NCBI GenBank assembly: GCA_964521025.1
Contig: CAZFPK010000017.1
Location: 1-56,766 of the forward strand
Reading direction: 5' to 3'
Length of the DNA stretch: 56,766 bases
Source: DRTC01 sp964521025
Lineage (GTDB): Bacteria; Cloacimonadota; Cloacimonadia; Cloacimonadales; TCS61
The notes beneath the pieces were generated by a model, which searched no databases, was not told the DNA's origin, and was given only the letters and a program-made list of their open reading frames with translations. Below, piece after piece: positions 34,635 to 43,600 of this stretch; position 1 is the first letter of the stretch; the number at the start of each line of letters is the position of its first letter. Both the position numbers and the translations under genes were made by a program.

Positions 34635-35324
34635 TCATAACCCTTTCATCATCGGCATTTCCCACGGTTTATTCAAAAAATAATTCAAAACAATTTTCTT
34701 TTTACCCAGAATATTTTCCGAAATTTCATCCGCATATTTATCCAGAACCAGGTATTTTTCAAACTCGATGTTTTTCTCACACACAGTTTCCTTAATAATT
34801 TTAATTCCATCTTTTACAATTTCCTCTGTAGTGAATTCCATTAAATTCGTATTACAAATGATTTCCGTAACTTTTAGTTTGGAAGCTTCTTCCAGCATTT
34901 TTATCATTTCGAGAATTTCATTTTTATTGGAAGTGAACGGTCGTTTTGTATTGATCACGAGTTGCATTTCATATCCTCTTTTTTTAATTGCCGGAATATA
35001 ACGAGCCAGAGTTCGGCAGCCGGCAGGATCTCCGCCCACATCGAGGATCACATTTTTTTCATAATTCTCGACCGCTCCCATTATTTTCGGTGAAAGCATC
35101 GGCAAATCCGCATATTTGTTTTCTCCTTCCGGAGCGATCACTACGATCCCGAGCTGCTCGAATTTTTCCCGCACATCACGACTGCGAAAATAAGGATTCA
35201 CCACATCCAGATCGACTAAAATTACTTCCTTTTCATTTGATTTATACTCTTTTGCGAGGTTGATGGAATATTCACTTTTCCCGCTTCCGTAAGCACCGAT
35301 CACAATTATCAGTTTATTTTTCAT
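34635..35324 (-). CDS. P-loop ATPase of the MinD/CobQ type
   Basis: About 229 aa from the ATG at 35324 (MKNKLIIVIGAYGSGKSEYS), which has AAGGA upstream; the longer frame to 35438 covers a repeat region. The deviant Walker A is GAYGSGKSE; an acidic strand ILVDLDVVNPYFRSRD follows, matching SIMIBI-class NTPases where D-x-D-x-x-x-P-x-x-R is typical, then VILDVGGDPAGCRTLARY (Walker B-like). Similar proteins are often linked to oxidoreductase or acetyl-CoA pathway clusters as maturation or regulatory ATPases. No such partner is seen here, so the role is unknown. Confidence 0.7.
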   Translation of the reverse strand: MKNKLIIVIGAYGSGKSEYSINLAKEYKSNEKEVILVDLDVVNPYFRSRDVREKFEQLGIVVIAPEGENKYADLPMLSPKIMGAVENYEKNVILDVGGDPAGCRTLARYIPAIKKRGYEMQLVINTKRPFTSNKNEILEMIKMLEEASKLKVTEIICNTNLMEFTTEEIVKDGIKIIKETVCEKNIEFEKYLVLDKYADEISENILGKKKIVLNYFLNKPWEMPMMKGL

Positions 35325-35601
35325 TATATTTCCTTTTGAACATCTATTCAGAGAAAGGTTAAATTTATCTTTTATATTGTCAAAAATCTTTTTATTTTTT
35401 TCGTTGCTTTTAGGAAGATGTCGAAAAAATGATGTCATTCCGATGTTTCTTAAAGCGGCGTCAAACGAGGAATCTGCAACTGAAAAAGAGAAGCAGCATT
35501 TAAAAGCTGGAGATTCTTAATCTTGAAAGAAAAGCAAGAAGAAATTCAAGATTTAAAGAAAGAAAAGCAAGAAAAAATACTCAGAATGACAATAAGAATT
35601 T
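35325..35601. repeat. Intergenic dispersed repeat between divergent genes
   Basis: About 35430-35590 carries GATGTCATTCCGATG ... GAGGAATCT ... GGAGATTCTTAATCTTG ... ATACTCAGAATGACAA, a fold-back of a widespread repeat type in which GTCATTC...GAATGAC mark the ends. Short AAAGAAAAGCAAGAA words are repeated within it. No gene is apparent; promoters for both flanking genes must lie here, but I see no confident pair. Confidence 0.5.
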
Positions 35602-36375
35602 ATGAACAAATTTCATAAAAAAGGTGTTCACTTGAAAAAGGTTTCTGTTTTATTTATATTTGTTTCATTGATCTTGTTTTTGTATTCCTTCGATTATCTC
35701 GATCTAAATTTCTTTATCGAACCGAAATTCGATGATTCTAATCTTGATAAAGAAAATTTTATTTTGGAAAATACGATTAATGATTCCATAATCCAGATCA
35801 ATATTTTTGCTGGAAAGATTTTAAAAAACGCTGAATCAGATAGTTCTGTCATTGCTTTTCTAGATTCTGTGAACTGCCAGTATGCCTGTCCGACAGATTA
35901 CTTTTTTTATGAAGGAAGCGATACACTCAATTTCCAAATCATTGCTTCTAATATCAAGCACAAACAAATTCCCATCATCGAAAATATCATCCTGCAAACT
36001 GATTCGATTTCTGTCGGGATTTTTTCGATCTATTCTCCTGATTTTACGGTTAAGAACGAGATAAATCCTGATTCGGAATTTGATTGTGATGTTTTTCAAA
36101 TTGCCAAAGAACAAGCGAAATATTTAGCAAAAAAATCTGATTTGGTGATTATGATGTCCAATGTAACCAAATATATCGATGAAGATATTGTAAGCAAACT
36201 TCCGGTCGATGTTGTTGTCAGTTTTGATTATCAGAAGAAAAAGAATGAATTGTTTTTTAATAAGAGAACGGATTATTTTAGTATTCTTTCGCATCGGGGG
36301 AAATTTGGGAAGTTGAGGTTGGTTTTTGAGAAGGGGAAATTGGATTATGAATGGTTGGAAGAGAAAATTCGATAA
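35602..36375 (+). CDS. Exported UshA-like phosphoesterase-fold protein without obvious catalytic residues
   Basis: A 257-aa protein with N-terminal signal or anchor (VSVLFIFVSLILFLYSF). The middle resembles part of 5'-nucleotidase/UshA metallophosphatases: FQIIASNIKHKQIPIIENII (like the A-N-I segment), SISVGIFSIYSPDF (V-G-I-x-G), KEQAKYLAKKSDLVIMMSNV (L-x-x-x-x-D-x-V-I-x-L-S-H), and LPVDVVVSFD (D-x-(I/V)-(I/V)-x-G-H). However, the metal-binding N-H-(E/D), L-S-H and G-H positions are all replaced. It may be a non-catalytic relative or a decayed gene that is still open. Function unassigned. The stop TAA is the first triplet of the repeat that follows. Confidence 0.45.
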   Translation: MNKFHKKGVHLKKVSVLFIFVSLILFLYSFDYLDLNFFIEPKFDDSNLDKENFILENTINDSIIQINIFAGKILKNAESDSSVIAFLDSVNCQYACPTDYFFYEGSDTLNFQIIASNIKHKQIPIIENIILQTDSISVGIFSIYSPDFTVKNEINPDSEFDCDVFQIAKEQAKYLAKKSDLVIMMSNVTKYIDEDIVSKLPVDVVVSFDYQKKKNELFFNKRTDYFSILSHRGKFGKLRLVFEKGKLDYEWLEEKIR

Positions 36376-36560
36376 CTCACCCTCGGTCTCTCTCTTGATA
36401 AGAGAGGGATGACTGCAGGATTTAGATGAGATTGAGTATTTTCTTCTTGCATCTCTCGAACTCCCTTCTCTTTTTAAGAGAAGGGTAGGGGATGAGTTAA
36501 ATCTTCTTGCATCTCTTAATCCCCCTTCTTTTCTCAAGAGAAGAGGGTAAGGAGGTTGAG
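36374..36560 (+). repeat. Direct repeat A flanking the DUF559 gene (contains hairpins)
   Basis: Starts AACTCACCCTCGGTCTC, includes AGAGAGGGATGACTGCAGGA, CTTCTTGCATCTCT, and a hairpin CTTCTCTTTTTAAGAGAAGG, ending GGGATGAGTTAA near 36500; an extra half-unit (CTTCTTGCATCTCTTAATCC ... AGAGAAGAGGG) runs to about 36560 and ends in AAGGAGG, which serves as the ribosome site of the DUF559 gene. A closely similar copy lies at 36919-37038. Confidence 0.85.
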
Positions 36561-36564
36561 TCAA

Positions 36565-36921
36565 ATGAAATCATTAGCTGTTCAAACAGCCAGAAATTTA
36601 AGGAAACATTCGACAAAAGCGGAAAAGATTTTCTGGAAAATTGTCAGGAATAGGAAGATAGAAAATACAAAATTCAATCGTCAATTCCCGATTTATTTCG
36701 AGTACGAAGGAAGAAGAAGATTCTTCATTGCAGATTTCTATTGTCATGAAAAAAAGTTGATCATCGAAATCGATGGTGGAATTCACGAAACACAAAAAGA
36801 TTATGATGAGTTGAGAACGGCGATTATTAATGATCTGGGGATAAAAGTTGTTAGATTTGATAACGAGAAAGTATTGAATAATTTGAGAGTAGTTATTGAA
36901 GAATTGAAGAAGGTTTTCTAA
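36565..36921 (+). CDS. DUF559 (Vsr-like) endonuclease-fold protein
   Basis: About 118 aa from ATG 36565 with AAGGAGG 9 nt upstream (a TTG start at 36556 is possible but too close to it). DUF559 features: AVQTARNLRKHSTKAEKIFW, the RNRKIENTKFNRQFPI strand, YFIADFYCHEKKLIIEIDGG-like core (F-I-A-D-F-Y, then I-E-I-D-G-G-x-H), DLGIKVVRFDNEKVLNNL. The D and E-x-D residues match the PD-(D/E)xK nuclease-like core of Vsr relatives. DUF559 genes are common, often scattered as single genes with repeats; cellular role unknown. It is bracketed by direct repeats on both sides. Confidence 0.85.
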   Translation: MKSLAVQTARNLRKHSTKAEKIFWKIVRNRKIENTKFNRQFPIYFEYEGRRRFFIADFYCHEKKLIIEIDGGIHETQKDYDELRTAIINDLGIKVVRFDNEKVLNNLRVVIEELKKVF

Positions 36922-37038
36922 CTCACCCTCGGTCCTTCTTTTGAGAAGAGAGGGATGACTGCAGGATGAGTTAATTTCTTCTTGCATCTCTCAAACTCCC
37001 TTCTCTTTATTAAGAGAAGGGTCGGGGATGAGTTAAAA
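36919..37038 (+). repeat. Direct repeat B flanking the DUF559 gene
   Basis: Copy of repeat A: TAACTCACCCTCGGTCC ... AGAGAGGGATGACTGCAGGA ... CTTCTTGCATCTCTCAAACT ... CTTCTCTTTATTAAGAGAAG ... GGGGATGAGTTAAAA. In both copies the leading TAA is the stop codon of the gene upstream. The Roco gene starts 12 nt after this copy. Confidence 0.85.
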
Positions 37039-37049
37039 AGGAGTAAATT

Positions 37050-39524
37050 ATGACAGATTTGGAAATTATAAAAAAAATAGAAGTACAAACAAAAGCAAAA
37101 TTAAAAAAACTTGCACCTGAAGAATTTGAAAAAAAGTTTTATAAAGCTTGGATAAATGAGTTTTCCATAAACAAACAAAACAGTGTTATTTATTTTAGAT
37201 TGGATAACTTACAGCTTAATAAATCTGTCATAAATTTACTTTTATATCTGAAGAATTTAAAAACAGTAAGTTTATCTCGAACTTTTCTCACAGATTATTC
37301 TTTCCTGAAAGAGCTTTCGAATTTAAGCAGTTTAGATTTGAGTTGGAATAAGAATATCACAGATTATTCTTTCCTGAAAGAGCTATCGAATTTAAGCAGT
37401 TTAGATTTGAGATCTAATAATTTATCCGATGTATCTTTCCTGAAAGAGTTTTCGAATTTAAGCAGTTTAGATTTAGCTGACAATCCGATCACAGAACCTC
37501 CTCCGGAAATCGTGAAACAGGGAATCGAAGGGATACGGAATTATTATAAATCTCTGGAAAAAGAAAAAAGACCGTTAAATGAGGTAAAAGTTATCCTTGT
37601 TGGTGATGGAGGAGCAGGTAAAACTTCATTATTAAAAAGAATTCTTAATAAAGATTTTAATCCCAAAGAACCTCAAACCCACGGACTTAATATTATAAAT
37701 TTGGATAAATTGATAAATAAGGAAAATGTAAAAATACATTTCTGGGATTTTGGCGGTCAGGAAATAATGCATGCTACACATCAATTCTTTTTATCCAAAA
37801 GAAGTCTTTATATTCTAGTTTTAGACGGAAGAAAAGAAGAAGATGCAGAATACTGGCTCAAACATATCGAAAGTTTTGGTGGAAATTCTCCCATTATAGC
37901 TGTTTTGAATAAAATTGATTTGAATTCATCTTTTGAAGTAAATCGCAAATTTCTACGAGATAAATACAAAAGAATTATTGATTTTTTTAGAATTTCTTGT
38001 GAGACAGATAAAGGGATTAATACTTTTAAAAAGCGATTATTTTCTGAACTTTTAAATGTTGAATTAATAAAATCAGAATGGGGTATTCGCTGGTTTAATA
38101 TCAAAAAGAAATTAGAGAATCTATCGACTGATTATATAAATTTTGAAGATTATAATAAGATTTGCTCAGATGAAGAAATTACAGATGATTCCCAAAAAGA
38201 AACCCTAGTCTCATATCTAAATGAATTGGGAGTTATCTTAAATTTCAAAGATTTTGAACTTTCAGAAACTTATATTTTAGAGCCAAAATGGGCTACAGAA
38301 GCTGTTTATAAAATAATAAATTCTAAAATATCTGCAGAAAATAAAGGAATTATTCCAAAAAACGATTTGAATTTTATTCTTAATAAAGAAGAATTTACGG
38401 AAAATTTTTATCAAAAAACTTTAAAGAAGAAGACTTATAAAAGAAAAGAACAACAATATATCGTAAACCTGATGAAAAAATTCAAATTATGTTTTGAACT
38501 CGATGAAAATAATATTCTTATTCCTGATTTATTAGATGTGGAAGAACCTGAATTTGATTTTGATTATAATAGTTCTTTAAAATTCGTTTTAGAATATGAC
38601 TTTTTCCCTAAATCAATAATGCCAAGATTTATCGTAAATATGAAAGATGATATCAAGGAAAAACTACGATGGAGAACCGGTGTAGTTTTGGAAGATACAA
38701 CATTAAATTGCATTGCTGTAATAAAAGCAGATAAAAATGAGAAAAGAATCTTCATTGATGTAATTGGTGAACAGAAGAAAGAATATTTTTCAATCATTAG
38801 AAAAGTGTTCAGGACTATTAATAATAGCTTTGAAAGATTGATAACAAAAGAATTGATCCCTATTTTTTATAGTAATAAATATGCTGATGAGAAAGGTAAT
38901 TACTACACGGATGGTGAAGGTAATATTTATGGAGATGGAACTTCTAACGTTATCTATGTAGAATACGAAGAATTAGTTGGTTATGAAAAAGCTGGTAGAG
39001 ATGATTACTTCATTGGAAAAATCGGTGAAAGTTTCAGTGTAAACAAGCTCTTGAATGGGGTTGAGAAACCGGAGGAACGATTTGTGAAAGAAAGATTATT
39101 AAATGTGATAAATTTTAATCCCAAGATTGAAGTTAAAACTGAAACAAATGTAGAACAAAAGCAAGAAGTTAAGCAAGAGATGAATTTTGAGTTAAATATT
39201 GAGATACCTAAATTACAGTCAGAGTTTGATAATTTTAAGGATTATATCATTGAGAATAATCCTGAATTTGAAAGAAAGGTTTTTGAAATTGGAGATTGTC
39301 TAGATAAAATAACTAATAAAAGTGATATAAATAAATTCACGAAACCTTTGAATAAACTTGGGAGATTTATTAATGAATTGGGAGATGAAAATTCAAAATA
39401 TAACAAAATTATTAAAGGAACAAAAAAAGGCTTAGAGATAGCAAAAAAAATTGCATCTACATATAGTAAAATTGCTGATTTTATTCCTGGTGCACCAACA
39501 ATACCGAGAGTGTTATTAGATTAA
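37050..39524 (+). CDS. Roco family GTPase (LRR-Roc-COR)
   Basis: An 824-aa protein. A short N-terminal helix is followed by about four leucine-rich repeats (about 65-150), three of which share SFLKE(L/F)SNLSSLDL. The Roc GTPase domain has P-loop GDGGAGKTS (185-193), switch-2 DFGGQE (233-238) and the guanine motif NKID (287-290). A COR-like domain follows (about 340-600; for example YILEPKWATEAVYKII, and IPDLL then a beta strand region). The C-terminal ~200 residues are charged, with a glycine/tyrosine-rich patch (YYTDGEGNIYGDGTSNVIYV) and a last helix/loop. Bacterial Roco proteins dimerise through COR; their cellular roles are mostly unknown, though multidomain GTPases are increasingly reported in defence. 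GGAG precedes ATG 37050. Confidence 0.9.
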   Translation: MTDLEIIKKIEVQTKAKLKKLAPEEFEKKFYKAWINEFSINKQNSVIYFRLDNLQLNKSVINLLLYLKNLKTVSLSRTFLTDYSFLKELSNLSSLDLSWNKNITDYSFLKELSNLSSLDLRSNNLSDVSFLKEFSNLSSLDLADNPITEPPPEIVKQGIEGIRNYYKSLEKEKRPLNEVKVILVGDGGAGKTSLLKRILNKDFNPKEPQTHGLNIINLDKLINKENVKIHFWDFGGQEIMHATHQFFLSKRSLYILVLDGRKEEDAEYWLKHIESFGGNSPIIAVLNKIDLNSSFEVNRKFLRDKYKRIIDFFRISCETDKGINTFKKRLFSELLNVELIKSEWGIRWFNIKKKLENLSTDYINFEDYNKICSDEEITDDSQKETLVSYLNELGVILNFKDFELSETYILEPKWATEAVYKIINSKISAENKGIIPKNDLNFILNKEEFTENFYQKTLKKKTYKRKEQQYIVNLMKKFKLCFELDENNILIPDLLDVEEPEFDFDYNSSLKFVLEYDFFPKSIMPRFIVNMKDDIKEKLRWRTGVVLEDTTLNCIAVIKADKNEKRIFIDVIGEQKKEYFSIIRKVFRTINNSFERLITKELIPIFYSNKYADEKGNYYTDGEGNIYGDGTSNVIYVEYEELVGYEKAGRDDYFIGKIGESFSVNKLLNGVEKPEERFVKERLLNVINFNPKIEVKTETNVEQKQEVKQEMNFELNIEIPKLQSEFDNFKDYIIENNPEFERKVFEIGDCLDKITNKSDINKFTKPLNKLGRFINELGDENSKYNKIIKGTKKGLEIAKKIASTYSKIADFIPGAPTIPRVLLD

Positions 39525-39526
39525 TA

Positions 39527-40447
39527 ATGAAAACACAAATCACCCAATACATCCGCACCCAAATCTCCAGAGGTCTCTCGGAACATACGATCAAAGCATA
39601 CGAAAGCGACCTTACTCAACTCGAAGGATTCCTGAAAAAATATTTCGAAGATGAAGAAATAAAGCTCGAACAGATTTCCCGTCTATTCCTGCGGGATTTT
39701 ATGCGTCATTTAAGTATGAACAGTAGAAGCAACAGAACACTGGCGCGTAAGGCAACCACGATCAAGAATTTTTTCCAATTCTGCGAGAGAAATAAAATCA
39801 TCGAAACCAATCCGGCAGAGAACTTGAAAATCCCCAAATTTGAAAAACACCTGCCTAAACATTTCACGGAAATCGAGATCGAAGCACTTCTCAATATTCC
39901 CGATCTGACGAGTAAATTCGGAATTCGCAATAAAGCGATCCTGGAACTGATCTATTCCAGCGGAATGAGAATAAGTGAAATCGCAAATTGTACGCTTCAG
40001 CAAATCGATTTGAACGAGAAAATTATGCGTGTAATTGGAAAAGGAAATAAAGAGCGGATCGTTCCCATCGGGAAAAAAGCAATAAAAGCAATAAAAAATT
40101 ATCTTAAAATCAGAAGTCAGTTTCATCCCCCTGAAAAGGGGGAATTAAAGGGGGTTTCCAATAATCTCTTCCTCTCCAAAAGCGGAATACCATTATCAGC
40201 AGACGAACTGCGGGAAATTCTTGATAGATACATCATACTCGTCGCCAAAACAAAAGGATATTCCCCTCATTCGATCCGTCATTCGTTTGCTACTCATTTG
40301 CTTTCGAATGGAGCAGATTTAAGAGCAGTTCAGGAAATGCTCGGACACAGCAATCTTTCTACAACGGAAATTTATACTCATCTTTCCTTGAAGGATTTAA
40401 AAAAAGTTTACGAGCAGGCACATCCGAGGAGTAAAAAGAAGGATTAA
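39527..40447 (+). CDS. Tyrosine recombinase, XerC/XerD-like
   Basis: A 306-aa recombinase. The N-terminal SAM-like domain (ISRGLSEHTIKAYESDLTQL) and the catalytic domain with R in LIYSSGMRISEIANCTL, K in VIGKGNKERIVPIGKK, H-x-x-R in HSIRHSFATHLLSNGADLR, H in LGHSNLSTTEIYTHLS with the final Y are all intact. This is the Xer layout used in chromosome dimer resolution, but a role in mobile element integration cannot be excluded. A proline/glycine-rich insert HPPEKGELKGVSNN between K and the next strand is encoded by a palindromic repeat (40121-40157). The start is 2 nt after the Roco stop, suggesting co-transcription. Confidence 0.9.
   Translation: MKTQITQYIRTQISRGLSEHTIKAYESDLTQLEGFLKKYFEDEEIKLEQISRLFLRDFMRHLSMNSRSNRTLARKATTIKNFFQFCERNKIIETNPAENLKIPKFEKHLPKHFTEIEIEALLNIPDLTSKFGIRNKAILELIYSSGMRISEIANCTLQQIDLNEKIMRVIGKGNKERIVPIGKKAIKAIKNYLKIRSQFHPPEKGELKGVSNNLFLSKSGIPLSADELREILDRYIILVAKTKGYSPHSIRHSFATHLLSNGADLRAVQEMLGHSNLSTTEIYTHLSLKDLKKVYEQAHPRSKKKD
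40121..40157 (+). repeat. Palindromic repeat inserted in frame within the recombinase gene
   Basis: CCCCC-TGAAAA-GGGGG-AATTAAA-GGGGG lies inside the Xer-like gene and encodes the unusual PPEKGELKG peptide. C-run/G-run motifs of this kind are typical of dispersed repeats in related genomes, and the peptide sits in a loop between conserved blocks. Confidence 0.7.
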
Positions 40448-40615
40448 GAAAACCTTGAGTTAAACAGAATTTATTCGGTCTCGACTTAAGTTCTAAAGTT
40501 CATTATCCGACTCAACTCGCACTTCGTAGCAAGCCGAATCGGGCAAGCTGAAAAATTTACCAATCCGGCAACTGCTGGATGTGAAGTTTAAAAAGCAAAA
40601 AGGAGACAACCAATC
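40448..40615. repeat. Intergenic region with dispersed repeat words, no gene
   Basis: Contains GACTCAACTCGCACTTCGTAG and AGCCGAATCGGGCAAGCTG, related to sequence near 15105-15140 and 53125. The last 33 nt (from 40583) are shared with the region before the second beta-helix gene and include GGAGACAACC as ribosome site. Confidence 0.5.
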
Positions 40616-43600
40616 ATGAAAAAAACATTCTCTCTTTTATCACTTATATTCCCAATAATCCTATTTTCTCAAACCCACATCCCGGAAGGAAATGTCAACG
40701 GAATCTGGACATCCGAAAATTCTCCCTACATCATCGATGGAGAAATCTCGATCCAAAATGAAGATCTATTAACTATCGAACCCGGAGTTGAAGTAATCTT
40801 CTCCAATCATTACAAATTCAACATTTTCGGAAGACTGCTCGCAGAAGGTACAGAATCAGACTCGATCAATTTTACTGCAGAAAATACAGTTACAGGTTGG
40901 TTTGGATTAAGATTTTCCAATACGGATAGTAACGATCAGGACAGTTCGAAGGTTGTTTACTGCCAGCTCGAATACGGAAAAGCGAATGGAACAGGATTTT
41001 ATGAAAATATGGGAGGAGCGATTTTCTGTAATTATTCATCCGATATTCTGATAAATAATTGTTTTATTTCTGATAATTCTGCTGAAATGGGTGGCGGTAT
41101 TTTCTGTTACAGTTCCAGTCCGATCATCAAGAATTCTGTTATTTCCAATAATACTGCAGATTATGGTGGCGGAATGGAATGCTATTTTTATTCTAATCCA
41201 AATATGAACAATGTTACGATTTCCAATAATTCAGCAATAAATGGTGGCGGAATTTTCTTTAAGAATTTTTCTGATGCTTTATTGGATAATGTCACTGTTG
41301 AAGAAAATGAAGCGGAATATGGGGCAGGAATGTATTGTTATAATTCATCTCCGCATATTATTAATTCCAATATTTTAAACAATGATGCCAATCACGATGG
41401 CGGAGGAATTCAAATTTCAGAGAATTCGGAAGCAATATTCGAAAGTGTTCTTATTTCGGGAAATTCTACAAATTTTAATGGAGGAGGAGTATTTTGCAGC
41501 GGGAATGCTTCACCCATATTTAATAATGTGACTATTTGCGACAATATTGTCCCACCGAGTGATAATCCCGCGGGGGCGGGTTTTGCCTGTTGGGGAGCAA
41601 GTCCTGTTTTAAATAATGTTATTATTACAGGAAATAATACTGCTGGTAGTGGTGGTGGAATCGAGTGTTCTCATAATTCTTCATTGACTATTACTAACGG
41701 TATTATTAGCAGGAATACGGCTGGTTCCGGCGGAGGAATTGTTGTTTTTAACGCTTCCATAAATTTATCCGGAGTTACGATTTCAGAAAATATTTCTGAA
41801 TATCACGGAGGTGGTTTTTTTTTCAGTTATGATTCCGAGATAGTTTTTGATCCTGATAATCTCTGTAATATTTATTGCAATATTGGTATTAACAGCAACC
41901 TCGGAAACGATATTTACGCATATAATATCGATGAATGCAATATCATCGTAGATACTTTTACAGTAATTGAGCCTACCGAATATCAAGTCCATCCGGTTGA
42001 AGATTTCACTTTTGATATTCAGAACGGAATGATAGAAGCGGTTAATGCGGATCTGTATGTAAATCCCGATGGAGATAACAATAATAGCGGACTTACAGCA
42101 GATGATCCCTTAAAAAACATATTTTATGCTCTTCAGAAAATTATTAGCGTTGAGTCGAATCCCGTGTCGATATTCCTGGCAAACGGTACATATTCACCAT
42201 CTCAAACTAATGAATCCTTTTTTGTATTATGTAAGGATTATGTGGACATTATCGGTGAAAACAGGGAAAATACAATATTGGATGCAGAAGAAACCAATCG
42301 TGTTTTCTCTTCACTTGGAACTACGCATTCGATAAAAAATCTAACAATAAAAAACGGCAGTCCTCCAAACTATAGAAACGGTGGAGGAATTTTTATAGAC
42401 GGATCAAGTATTGAGTTGGAGAATTTATTGATCACTTCCAATAGCAGTAATTATTTTGGTGGAGGGATTCATTGCAAAGATTCAACTCCGATATTAACTA
42501 ATGTCCGAATCGAGAATAATAGTGCAAACGGTTTTAATGGTTTCGGAGGAGGAATTTTTTTTGATGATTCTAATCCGATTTTATCTTCAGTAACAATTTC
42601 AAATAATTATGCCGGTTCCGGAAGCGGTATCGTTTTTGATGATTCCAATCCGGTTTTCGATGCTGAAAACAGGTGCAATATATACAATAACATTTCGGAA
42701 ATAAACTATGGAAATGATATATTCCTTAAATATGATAATGATAGTATCGATGTGTTTATCGATACTTTTACAGTTTATGATCCTACTATAACCCAGATAA
42801 ATTATCCGGGAAAAGTAACAATTGATATTCTGAATTCAATAATCGTTCCAATAGATGCCGACATATTTGTTAGTCCTTCAGGATCGGATGAAAATAGTGG
42901 TCTAACACCGGATGATCCTTTTAAAACCATCTCATTTGCTGTGAATTCAATCGTCTCAAATGAAGACGATCCCAAAAATATCTATCTTGATGAAGGAATC
43001 TATTCCTTTTCCAATACCGGAGAACAATTTCCGTTACCGGGAAAAGATAATGTGCGGATCATCGGAGAAAATCGGGAGACATCGATAATCGATGGTGAAA
43101 GCAATAAAGGGATATTCCTCTTAAATACTGTTCAGAATTTTACTTTGAAAAATATGCAGTTGACGAATGGAAATTCTGAAAACGATTATTATTATCAATA
43201 TGATGATGGTGGAGCGATTAGTACAAGAAATTCTGTTTTATATTTAGAAAATCTAATTATATCCAACAACATAGCAGATCATGGCGGAGGAATTTATAAT
43301 TGGGGATCGGATATCGAGATCAGTAACACCGGCTTTGTAAATAATTCGGCAACCTATGCAGGTGGAGGAATGACTTCTTCACAAGCGAATATTAAATTGG
43401 ATCGAGTATTGTTTTATAATAATACAGCACATTGCGGCACAGGTGGCGGTATTTATATTGGATCAAATTCTGATTTAGAAGTTGTTAATTGTACATTTTT
43501 CTCAAACGAAGCACCAAGTTATTTTGGTGCGATCTATACAAGAAACTCCAATACGGTAATTGTAAATTCAATATTGTGGAATGACTTAAATAATGAATTA

